Source: Bacteroidota bacterium (GTDB taxonomy: Bacteria; Bacteroidota; Bacteroidia; Bacteroidales; F082). Taken from it: a stretch of 64,000 nucleotides of DNA. The notes below the pieces were generated by a model that was not told the origin of the DNA, did no database searches, and worked only from the letters and a program-made list of their open reading frames with translations. This document shows, piece by piece, positions 56,719-64,000 of the stretch. Made by a program: the position numbers and the translations under genes. The first letter of the stretch is position 1; each line of letters starts with the position of its first letter. Location of the stretch: the NCBI GenBank assembly GCA_002686705.1, contig NYYH01000079.1, positions 1-64,000 on the forward strand, written 5' to 3'.

Positions 56719-57303
56719 ATGAAAAAATACATTCATATTGCTTTAAGCTTGTTAATAGCTTCTTTACTTACATTAACTGGCTGTGATTCAAATAGTTCTA
56801 AGTCTGAAAAGAAAGAAGGAGGTGTTAAAGCTGGAAATATTGCTGAAGCTGATAAGTCAAATCCAGAATTAACTATTTCACTTGATAATGCTGCTATACT
56901 TATGCAAAAGCATAATAGGTTAACTCAAAAGTGGTTTAACTACACCTACACTCGTGCCTGGATAGAAACTCTTCAAACTGAAGAGAATACATTCCTTTAC
57001 TACCTTGGTGTTGAAGCCAGTCTTGAAGGTAAAAATAATGAAAAGGCATATAGTTGCTATGCAGTTTATTCAGAACTAACGGTTAACAACAATGAATTAT
57101 ACTTTTATCCTAACGCATACCAGCAATCGTGTATGGGTAAATGCTGCTCAAGTTGCGAACTGGAAATGTTTGAGGACAACGTTCAGGGTTGTATCTTTAA
57201 ACCTTCGGCTAATGAATCTGAAGAATGTAAAGGCAGAGGAGGATGCGTTCATAACGAATCAATTGTCCCAGATGAAGAACAGGCAAAGGATGATATGATT
57301 TGA
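56719..57303 (+). CDS. cysteine-rich lipoprotein of unknown function
   Basis: The ATG at 56719 gives a clear lipoprotein signal (lipobox TLTGC, Cys about residue 22) followed by a Ser/Lys/Glu linker; an upstream in-frame start would add a poor extension. The middle part (about 60-140) is unlike families I know. The C-terminal 60 residues have ten cysteines, including CMGKCCSSCELEMF and ECKGRGGC, suggesting disulfides or a metal site. Length 194. Convergent with the DHOD-like gene (24 bp between ends). Confidence 0.65.
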   Translation: MKKYIHIALSLLIASLLTLTGCDSNSSKSEKKEGGVKAGNIAEADKSNPELTISLDNAAILMQKHNRLTQKWFNYTYTRAWIETLQTEENTFLYYLGVEASLEGKNNEKAYSCYAVYSELTVNNNELYFYPNAYQQSCMGKCCSSCELEMFEDNVQGCIFKPSANESEECKGRGGCVHNESIVPDEEQAKDDMI

Positions 57304-57327
57304 CAAAACAGGATGTCAGAATTGATC

Positions 57328-58335
57328 TTAAATCGGATAATCCCTAATAATTTCTGTTGATTTCATTAATACATCAACATATTGAGCTCTGCGATAAGCA
57401 AATGGATCTTTAATATTTTTCTTTGACACATTCCCCCTGAATTCATCAAGAGTTTCATACTGCTTGTTAGCCATCCAAATCTCTATATCTTCAAGCATTT
57501 TTGTTATTTGCTTCGGTCCATGTTTGTATATTGTGCTTACAACTTCAACAACATTGGCTCCAGCTAGTATCATTTTTATAACATCTTCACCGGTATACAC
57601 ACCTCTGTTAGCACAAATATCAGCATTAATATTATCATATAATAATCCTACGTAACGAAGTGGTAATCGACTATCATATTCTGAACTGAGATTGTATGGA
57701 GAGCCTAGTTTTTCAAGATAAATATTTATATCTGGATGAAAAAGTCTGTTAAAAAGGACAAAACCATCAACTCCTTTACGATCCATTTCATTAAACGTAT
57801 ATAGTGGGTTTGTGTAAAATGGACTCAATTTAATACTTACCGGGATGCTAACAGCTTTCTTTACGATTTCAATAATATCAAGTTCAGCGTTAATTATTGA
57901 CCGGCCCTCCATTTCAAAGTCCTTTGGGTTATTATAAAAATTCAATTCCAAAGCATCAGCACCAGCATCTTGAAGTTTTTTAGCATATACTTCCCAAGTG
58001 TCATCATAAATGGCATTTAAACTTGCTATTAAAGGAATGCTCATAGCCTTCTTAACTTCTGCAAAACGCAATAAAAAATCATCAGGGCCTGAATCAAAAG
58101 TATCACTTATACCTGAAGACATTTCCGCATGACGCTCATTAATGCCATCCATTGTTTGATTCATTTCCAGATTTTCAAGGTGTATTTGTTCTTCGAATAA
58201 CGATTTATAAACAATTGCAGCTGCGCCCGCCTCCTCTAGTTTCTTTATTGTTTCCAAATCAGTTACGAGATTACTTGCACCGACGATTATGGGATTTTTT
58301 AACTCTAACCCTAAGTATTTTGTTGATAGGTTCAT
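57328..58335 (-). CDS. dihydroorotate dehydrogenase-like flavoprotein
   Basis: FMN-binding TIM-barrel protein of the DHOD/dihydropyrimidine dehydrogenase superfamily. LGLELKNPIIVGASNLVTDL (N terminus), SIKLSPFYTNP and ANRGVYTGEDVIKMILAGA (phosphate-binding end) are visible. The catalytic Cys region of true DHODs (NLSCPN-like) reads NFYNNP here, so the usual active-site base is absent. It is therefore probably not the pyrimidine enzyme. It is transcribed divergently from nifJ (215 bp apart); in related genomes such proteins are, as I recall, often found near nifJ. Natural substrate unknown. Confidence 0.85.
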   Translation of the reverse strand: MNLSTKYLGLELKNPIIVGASNLVTDLETIKKLEEAGAAAIVYKSLFEEQIHLENLEMNQTMDGINERHAEMSSGISDTFDSGPDDFLLRFAEVKKAMSIPLIASLNAIYDDTWEVYAKKLQDAGADALELNFYNNPKDFEMEGRSIINAELDIIEIVKKAVSIPVSIKLSPFYTNPLYTFNEMDRKGVDGFVLFNRLFHPDINIYLEKLGSPYNLSSEYDSRLPLRYVGLLYDNINADICANRGVYTGEDVIKMILAGANVVEVVSTIYKHGPKQITKMLEDIEIWMANKQYETLDEFRGNVSKKNIKDPFAYRRAQYVDVLMKSTEIIRDYPI

Positions 58336-58550
58336 ATAATCATAAATTTATGGGTAAAATTTTATTGGCTGTAAAATTACGATATTTTTATTTTCATTTC
58401 AAATATATTGGAACTACAATCTAAATTGATTTTAAATTGTAACATAACCCAAAACAAATTAGCTTATTTAGGTAGCAAAATGTACTGAATTGAGTAATTT
58501 CGCCAAAATTTCCAAACTGGAAATTTTAATACTTTCTAAATTTTAAAATT

Positions 58551-61500
58551 ATGAACAGAAAGAAAAAATTTATTACTTGTGAGGGTAACTATGCTGCCTC
58601 ACATATCGCATATATGTTTAGCGAAGTTGCTGCTATTTATCCCATAACTCCCTCATCAGATATGGCGGAGTACATCGACCTCTGGTCGGCTAATGACAGA
58701 AAAAACATTTTTGGCGAAACTGTAAAAGTTACAGAAATGCAATCAGAAAGTGGTGCATCAGGTGCAGTACACGGAGCGTTACAAGCCGGTGCTTTAACAA
58801 GCACATTTACAGCCTCACAGGGACTACTACTGATGATACCGAACATGTATAAAATATCTGGGGAATTACTGCCGGCAGTATTTCATGTTAGTGCGAGGAG
58901 TCTTGCTGCTCAGGCGCTTTCAATATTTGGTGACCATAGCGATGTTATGAGTGTTCGTCAGACAGGTTTTGCCATGCTTGCAACAAGCAGTGCACAAGAG
59001 ATTATGGATATCGCCGGTATTGCTCACCTGGCAGCAATAAAATCAAGAATTCCTTTTCTCCATTTCTTTGATGGCTTTAGAACCTCTCATGAGTTATTGA
59101 AAGTTGAAGCAATGGATCAGGATAATCTAGCAAAATTAATCGATTATGATTCGCTTCAAAAATATAGGCTAAATGCACTTAATCCTGAACATCCTGTTAC
59201 GAGAGGAACCGCTCAAAATCCTGATATTTACTTCCAGTCGAGAGAGGCCTCATCTAAGTTTTATGATGCTATCCCTGATATGGTTGAAGATTACATGCAG
59301 GAAATTAAAAAGATTACAGGCCGTGAATATCACCCATTTACATATTATGGTGCCAAAGATGCAGAAAACATAATAGTTGCTATAGGTTCTGTTACTGATG
59401 TTATCAAAGAGGTAATTGATTTTAAGAATGCAGCTGGTGAAAAACTTGGATTGATTACTGTACATCTGTACAGACCGTTTTCAGAAAAGTACTTCATGAA
59501 AGTTTTTCCGAAAACTGTGAAAAGAATAGCGGTGCTGGATAGAACAAAGGAAATTGGAGCCAATGGAGAACCTCTATATCTTGATGTCCGGGATTTATTT
59601 TATGGCAAAGAACATACCCCAATGATTGTTGGAGGTCGTTACGGGTTAAGTTCAAAAGACACCACTCCTTCAATGATCATTTCAGTATTTGACAACCTAA
59701 CATCTGAAAATCCTAAAAATGGTTTTACAATAGGTATAGTTGATGATGTTAAACACACTTCTCTACCGTTATTACCTGAAATAAGTATTACTCCCAAAGG
59801 TACACACGAAGCCAAGTTTTATGGATTAGGTGCCGATGGAACAGTTGGTGCTAATAAAAATTCGATTAAAATTATTGGTGACTCAACCGACAAATATTGC
59901 CAGGCATATTTTTCATACGATTCTAAAAAATCAGGTGGTATAACTGTTTCACATCTTAGATTTGGTGATACCCCAATACGTTCTCATTATTTAGTTGGAA
60001 CTCCTGATTTTGTTGCATGCCACGTTCCTGCATATCTTGAAAAGTACGATATGCTCAAAGGCCTTAAAAAAGGTGGCACATTCCTTCTAAACAGTATTTG
60101 GGATATAGAAGAAACAAAGAACAGACTTCCCGATGACATGAAAAAATATCTTGCAGAGAATGATATTTCAATGTACATTATCAATGCAACAAAGATTGCT
60201 CAGAAAATTGGTCTTGGAAACCGGACTAACACAATTATGCAATCGGCTTTCTTTAAAGTTGCCAATGTAATCCCTTATAAAGCTGCAGTAAATGAAATGA
60301 AGACGGCTATCATGAAAACTTATGGCAATAAAGGGGAAGAAATTGTTAATATGAACTATGCTGCTGTTGACCAAGGTGGGGATGTGAAAAAAGTCGATAT
60401 TCCAGTCGATTGGAAAGATATTGTTATTAAACCTAAAGAAGAAAATATTAAACTCCCCAACTTCATCAAAAATGTTGTGGATCCAATTAACCTTCAAAAA
60501 GGCGATGCCTTGCCAGTAAGTACATTTAACGGACGTGAAGATGGTACATTCCCTGCAGGAACTACTGCTTTTGAAAAACGCGGTATTGCTACTAATGTTC
60601 CTGAATGGTTAGAAGAAAATTGTATACAATGTAACCAATGTGCTTATGTATGTCCTCATGCTGCAATACGTCCGTTCTTATTAACAGATAAAGAGGCTGC
60701 AGATGCTCCTGATAATACAAATATAATTCAAGGTGCAGGTCCAATTAAAGCTTTTAAATATAGAATTCAAGTAAGTGTGCTAGACTGTACCGGTTGTGGT
60801 ATTTGTGTTGAAGTTTGTCCATCTAAAGTAAAATCACTCGCTATGGAACCAATTGGTACACAGCTTGATGAAATTGATAGGTGGAATTATATGCACGATA
60901 AAGTTGGTTACAAAGAAGATGCTGTACCAAAAGATAAAAGCGTTAAAAATAGCCAGTTTGCCCAACCCTTATTCGAATTTTCAGGTGCATGTGCTGGTTG
61001 TGGTGAAACACCATATATTAAAACTATCACTCAACTGTTTGGTGAGAGAATGATGGTAGCGAACGCTACTGGATGCTCATCAATTTATGGAGGCTCTGCT
61101 CCTTCAACACCATATTGTAAACATGAGAAATCAGGTAAAGGACCTGCATGGGCGAATTCATTGTTTGAAGATAATGCTGAATTCGGCTACGGAATGGCTG
61201 TAGGGGTTGAGAAATTAAGAGATCGGCTTGCTATCAAAATGACAGATGCCATCGCTAATGGATTTTCAGATGAGTCGAAAGAAGCTATGAAAGAATGGAT
61301 GGATAATAAAGACAATTCAAACTTATCAGTAACAGCTTCCAAGAATCTGATCCCTTTACTTGAAAAAGAAAATAACCCTCTTGCAAAAGAGATTCTTGAT
61401 CTTGAGCAATATATGATTAAGAAATCGCAGTGGATTTTTGGTGGCGACGGTTGGGCTTACGATATTGGTTTTGGAGGATTAGACCATGTTCTTGCTTCTG

Positions 61501-62084
61501 GTGAGGATGTAAATGTTCTTGTAATGGATACTGAGGTTTATTCAAACACTGGTGGGCAAGCTTCAAAAGCAACTCCTACTGGTTCTGTAGCCAAATTTGC
61601 AGCTTCCGGTAAAAAAACCAGGAAAAAAGATCTAGGTGCCATGGTGATGACATATGGTTATGTTTATGTTGCACAAATTGCAATGGGAGCTAGCCAATCA
61701 CAAGCATTTAAAGCAATTAAGGAAGCTGAAGCATATCCAGGTCCATCACTCGTTATAGCTTATTCTCCTTGTATTGCACATGGAATTAAAGGAGGTATGA
61801 GTGGAGTAATGTCAGAAGAAAAGTTTGCTGTGGAAGCAGGTTACTGGCATACTTACAGATATAACCCAATGCTTGAGAATGAAAATAAAAATCCATTTAC
61901 ACTAGACTCCAAGGAGCCCGATTGGGAAAAATACCAGCAATTCCTTAACAATGAGGTTAGATACGCTTCATTGAAAAAATCATTTCCTGAAGAAGCCCGT
62001 ATTCTGTTTAAACAGAATGAAGAAGATGCTAAATGGAAATATAGAAATTACTTAAGACAGGCGAATATGGATTTCTCAGAATAA
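58551..62084 (+). CDS. nifJ: pyruvate:ferredoxin (flavodoxin) oxidoreductase
   Basis: Single-chain enzyme (1177 residues) that oxidises pyruvate to acetyl-CoA and CO2, reducing ferredoxin. Domains in order: pyrimidine domain (YPITPSSDMAEYID at about 35), transketolase-like C domain, gamma domain, a two-[4Fe-4S] ferredoxin insert (first cluster from Cys691, CIQCNQCAYVCPHA; second from Cys746, CTGCGICVEVCPSK), and the thiamine-diphosphate domain with GACAGCGETPYIK, GDGWAYDIGFGG and NTGGQASKATPTGS. All are intact. It has its own terminator and divergent neighbour, so it is likely monocistronic. Points to an anaerobic lifestyle. Confidence 0.97.
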   Translation: MNRKKKFITCEGNYAASHIAYMFSEVAAIYPITPSSDMAEYIDLWSANDRKNIFGETVKVTEMQSESGASGAVHGALQAGALTSTFTASQGLLLMIPNMYKISGELLPAVFHVSARSLAAQALSIFGDHSDVMSVRQTGFAMLATSSAQEIMDIAGIAHLAAIKSRIPFLHFFDGFRTSHELLKVEAMDQDNLAKLIDYDSLQKYRLNALNPEHPVTRGTAQNPDIYFQSREASSKFYDAIPDMVEDYMQEIKKITGREYHPFTYYGAKDAENIIVAIGSVTDVIKEVIDFKNAAGEKLGLITVHLYRPFSEKYFMKVFPKTVKRIAVLDRTKEIGANGEPLYLDVRDLFYGKEHTPMIVGGRYGLSSKDTTPSMIISVFDNLTSENPKNGFTIGIVDDVKHTSLPLLPEISITPKGTHEAKFYGLGADGTVGANKNSIKIIGDSTDKYCQAYFSYDSKKSGGITVSHLRFGDTPIRSHYLVGTPDFVACHVPAYLEKYDMLKGLKKGGTFLLNSIWDIEETKNRLPDDMKKYLAENDISMYIINATKIAQKIGLGNRTNTIMQSAFFKVANVIPYKAAVNEMKTAIMKTYGNKGEEIVNMNYAAVDQGGDVKKVDIPVDWKDIVIKPKEENIKLPNFIKNVVDPINLQKGDALPVSTFNGREDGTFPAGTTAFEKRGIATNVPEWLEENCIQCNQCAYVCPHAAIRPFLLTDKEAADAPDNTNIIQGAGPIKAFKYRIQVSVLDCTGCGICVEVCPSKVKSLAMEPIGTQLDEIDRWNYMHDKVGYKEDAVPKDKSVKNSQFAQPLFEFSGACAGCGETPYIKTITQLFGERMMVANATGCSSIYGGSAPSTPYCKHEKSGKGPAWANSLFEDNAEFGYGMAVGVEKLRDRLAIKMTDAIANGFSDESKEAMKEWMDNKDNSNLSVTASKNLIPLLEKENNPLAKEILDLEQYMIKKSQWIFGGDGWAYDIGFGGLDHVLASGEDVNVLVMDTEVYSNTGGQASKATPTGSVAKFAASGKKTRKKDLGAMVMTYGYVYVAQIAMGASQSQAFKAIKEAEAYPGPSLVIAYSPCIAHGIKGGMSGVMSEEKFAVEAGYWHTYRYNPMLENENKNPFTLDSKEPDWEKYQQFLNNEVRYASLKKSFPEEARILFKQNEEDAKWKYRNYLRQANMDFSE

Positions 62085-62100
62085 TATTTGTTAACATCCA

Positions 62101-62138
62101 AAAAGAAGGATACTTTGAAAAAAGTGTCCTTCTTTTTT
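62101..62138 (+). terminator. rho-independent terminator of nifJ
   Basis: A 16 bp stem (AAAAGAAGGATACTTT with AAAGTGTCCTTCTTTT, one G-U pair) closed by GAAA and running into T, 17 bp after the stop. Confidence 0.9.
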
Positions 62139-62234
62139 CTGCTTAATTATTTCATAAAAACTTACACAACATCTTTTTGCAAAAACTAACTATTTTAGCC
62201 AAACATAAATGCCATGCTGAACTCAAAAATATTC

Positions 62235-63035
62235 ATGAAAAGCAAAATCAATTATTTCCTTATTGTAATTTTCCTAACTGGAATTATGTCTGGTTGCAAT
62301 CCAGAAAAGAATGACTCTGTAAAAGCAAACAATGATTATCTTTTATTGTCAACATTATTTCAGCAAAAAGCTGCAGAAAGAAGAGCATTATCTTACCAGG
62401 CATTTAATATCGCCAAATTAAGACTTGATAACGAATTGAGAAAAGCAGGGTTAACATTAACGCTGGCGGTTGTTGTAGATATTGATGAAACAGTTTTAGA
62501 TAACAGCCCATTTGAAGCAAAAGGTATTATAGAGAATTCTGATTACCCTAAATACTGGGATGAGTGGTGTGCACTAGCAAGTGCCAGACCACTTGCAGGT
62601 TCAGTCGAATTTCTGAATTATGCCAAATCGAAAGGAGTGGTTGTATTTTATATAACAAATAGGAAAATTAATCTTCTGGCTGTAACTTTAAAAAATCTCA
62701 AAGAAAAAGGATTCCCGTATGCCGACGAAGAACATGTGTTAATGAAAACAGACGATTCAAATAAGGATTCGCGTAGGGATATTGTTACGGCAAATCATCA
62801 TATAGTATTCTTTATGGGTGATAATCTTGGTGATTTTATGCATGTTTTTGATAACAAAAAGATTGATGAACGATTTTCTTTAACCGATAAATATAAAAAT
62901 GAATTTGGTAATAAATTTATTGTATTACCAAATCCAATGTATGGAAGTTGGGCAAATGAACTAATCAACAATAATTATAATCTTTCGAAAAAAGAAAAGA
63001 TCGACCTTCTTAAAAAACAGCTAGTTGATTTTTAA
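62235..63035 (+). CDS. e(P4)-family 5'-nucleotidase/acid phosphatase lipoprotein
   Basis: HAD-superfamily class B-like acid phosphatase anchored as a lipoprotein, which dephosphorylates nucleotides (NMN or nucleoside monophosphates) in the periplasm or outer membrane. The ATG at 62235 gives a lipobox GIMSGC; an ATG seven codons earlier is possible. The catalytic DxD is VVVDIDETVLDN, with YITNRK (motif II), a Lys-containing LMKTDDSNKDSRR and GDNLGDF (motif IV). Length about 266. Convergent with sppA. Confidence 0.92.
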   Translation: MKSKINYFLIVIFLTGIMSGCNPEKNDSVKANNDYLLLSTLFQQKAAERRALSYQAFNIAKLRLDNELRKAGLTLTLAVVVDIDETVLDNSPFEAKGIIENSDYPKYWDEWCALASARPLAGSVEFLNYAKSKGVVVFYITNRKINLLAVTLKNLKEKGFPYADEEHVLMKTDDSNKDSRRDIVTANHHIVFFMGDNLGDFMHVFDNKKIDERFSLTDKYKNEFGNKFIVLPNPMYGSWANELINNNYNLSKKEKIDLLKKQLVDF

Positions 63036-63078
63036 TCTATTTCGTTTTACTGAATCTTAGTGAATTGAAATAGATTAA
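63032..63078. terminator. inverted repeat across two convergent stop codons
   Basis: TTAATCTATTTC (63032-63043) and its exact complement GAAATAGATTAA (63067-63078) enclose a 23 bp loop and contain the stop codons of the e(P4) gene and of sppA. A weak bidirectional terminator is likely; no long T run follows. Confidence 0.45.
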
Positions 63079-64000
63079 TTCACATTCATAAAGAATGGCA
63101 ATCTGGCTTGTACACCCTTCATATTTTTTAGACTTTGTATCTTTTGATAATAAGTATAATATTCACCCAGTTCATACTTTACAATATTTTGCCTTGCTTG
63201 ACCTGTTAACTCATCTATAAGTTGATCTAAGAATCCTTTTCTTTTGGGATAGGTAGAGATGCGGTAGTTATCACCAAGTTCAGCTTTCTCAGCAGCATAG
63301 GCAATTGCATCATCAAGACCACCAAATTCGTCTATCAATCCTAATCCAAGTGCATCAATACCAGCCCAAACACGGCCTTTAGCAATGCTATCAACATAGG
63401 ATATATCAAGATGTCGGGTATTTGCAACTAATTCCGTAAAATCAGTATAAATCTTATTTACCATCTTATTGAGCTTAGTATGTTGGAAAGGACTAAGCGG
63501 TTTCATAACATCGATAAAATCCGAGTTGTCATTAGTCATAACATTATCCATATTAATGCCCAGTTTTTTGTTAAAAAAACCTTCAAAATTTGGAATAATC
63601 CCAAACACTCCAATTGAACCTGTAATTGTAGTGGGTTGAGCAAATATATAATCAGCATTGGTAGAAATCCAATAACCACCTGATGCAGCAAGATTACCCA
63701 TGGAAACGATAACCGGCATTTTCTTACCAGCAACCTCAACCTCATGCCTTATGATTTCTGATGCAAGTGCATCTCCCCCGGGTGAGTTAACTCGTAGTAC
63801 AATTGCTTTTACATTTTTATCTTTACTTGCAGCACGAATAGCTTTTGCAATGGTTGCCGATCCCATATTTTGATCACCACTATTACCCTGAACAATAGCA
63901 CCTTCTGCATAAACAATTGCTAGTTTATTTCTTTTCAGCCCCCTAGTTTCTTTTACTTTGGCTTTTGTATAATTACCAAAAGAAACAGAATTTATCTTAT
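63075..64000 (-). CDS. sppA: signal peptide peptidase SppA, N terminus cut by window edge
   Basis: Membrane-bound serine protease that degrades cleaved signal peptides. The frame is open to the right window edge, so the start lies outside; an internal ATG at 63866 is not the real start, because the frame upstream (KLAIVYAEGAIVQGNSGDQN) is conserved. Present are RVNSPGGDALASEIIRHEV and the catalytic Ser in VSMGNLAASGGYWIS, followed by TGSIGVFGIIPNF and GRVWAGIDALGLGLIDEFGG. This is the C-terminal half of the tandem (67 kDa) form. The Lys of the catalytic pair would be in the missing N-terminal half. Confidence 0.92.
   Translation of the reverse strand, partial: KINSVSFGNYTKAKVKETRGLKRNKLAIVYAEGAIVQGNSGDQNMGSATIAKAIRAASKDKNVKAIVLRVNSPGGDALASEIIRHEVEVAGKKMPVIVSMGNLAASGGYWISTNADYIFAQPTTITGSIGVFGIIPNFEGFFNKKLGINMDNVMTNDNSDFIDVMKPLSPFQHTKLNKMVNKIYTDFTELVANTRHLDISYVDSIAKGRVWAGIDALGLGLIDEFGGLDDAIAYAAEKAELGDNYRISTYPKRKGFLDQLIDELTGQARQNIVKYELGEYYTYYQKIQSLKNMKGVQARLPFFMNVN

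Noticed and set aside
1..64000. Search for CRISPR arrays, tRNA, rRNA and phage genes
   Set aside because: No regularly spaced direct repeats, tRNA-like cloverleaf, ribosomal RNA or phage structural genes were seen by eye; a covariance-model search was not possible.

Overview
The window comes from an AT-rich chromosome of a Bacteroidota bacterium, most likely an anaerobic or facultative member near the Bacteroidales/Marinilabiliales. The support is: type IX secretion (T9SS) sorting domains of type A and type B, a PorP/SprF-family membrane protein, several TAnnTTTG promoter elements (the Bacteroidota -7 box), lipoproteins with short charged tails, and family-typical genes (DUF4292, EnvC-like, e(P4) phosphatase, an EF-G2-like factor). 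I saw no rRNA, tRNA or CRISPR array. The right end cuts through an sppA gene.

Layout: 0-2.7 kb, acyl-CoA dehydrogenase and both subunits of a 3-oxoacid CoA-transferase (+). 2.7-8.8 kb, exonuclease VII (xseBA, -), an Rrf2 regulator (+), then an overlapping minus-strand trio TPR lipoprotein/exported protein, DUF4292 lipoprotein, EnvC-like. 8.9-15.5 kb, a minus-strand efflux operon TolC-TetR-adaptor-RND pump. 15.7-19.8 kb, both subunits of methylmalonyl-CoA mutase. 20-24.4 kb, a membrane protein, an ECF sigma factor broken by two compensating single-base indels with its overlapping membrane partner, a GxxExxY protein and a penicillin-acylase-like enzyme. 24.5-32 kb, housekeeping genes: a Zn-ribbon-like microprotein, mdh, sirtuin, DUF4136 and FKBP lipoproteins, recX, prfB with a textbook programmed +1 frameshift, a PAP2-like protein and rpoN. 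32.2-41.1 kb, a secretion cassette: a T9SS type B substrate split by a 1.3 kb IS3-family element, a PorP/SprF protein, and a 1.2-kilo-residue T9SS type A substrate that shares its N-terminal domain with the split gene. 41-49.3 kb, PfkB kinase, EF-G paralogue, TPR-HTH regulator, a 50-residue microprotein and a YCF48/PKD T9SS protein. 49.4-53 kb, a three-gene biotin-dependent acyl-CoA carboxylase. 53-64 kb, hybrid histidine kinase, class II aldolase, a 25-residue-repeat protein, Cys-rich lipoprotein, DHOD-like protein, pyruvate:ferredoxin oxidoreductase, e(P4) phosphatase and sppA.

Metabolically the genes fit together: pyruvate oxidation by NifJ, malate dehydrogenase, methylmalonyl-CoA mutase and a propionyl/methylmalonyl-CoA carboxylase are the core of a succinate-propionate route (methylmalonyl-CoA epimerase is not in the window), while the acyl-CoA dehydrogenase and CoA-transferase handle short acyl-CoAs.

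The most interesting material is the secretion cassette (two paralogous secreted proteins with what looks like a degenerate NodB-type domain flanking a PorP/SprF gene), the EF-G paralogue that lacks the catalytic His and switch-I Thr, the doubly frameshifted sigma factor, and a small protein made of four 25-residue repeats. All functional assignments are from reading the sequence; no database search was run.
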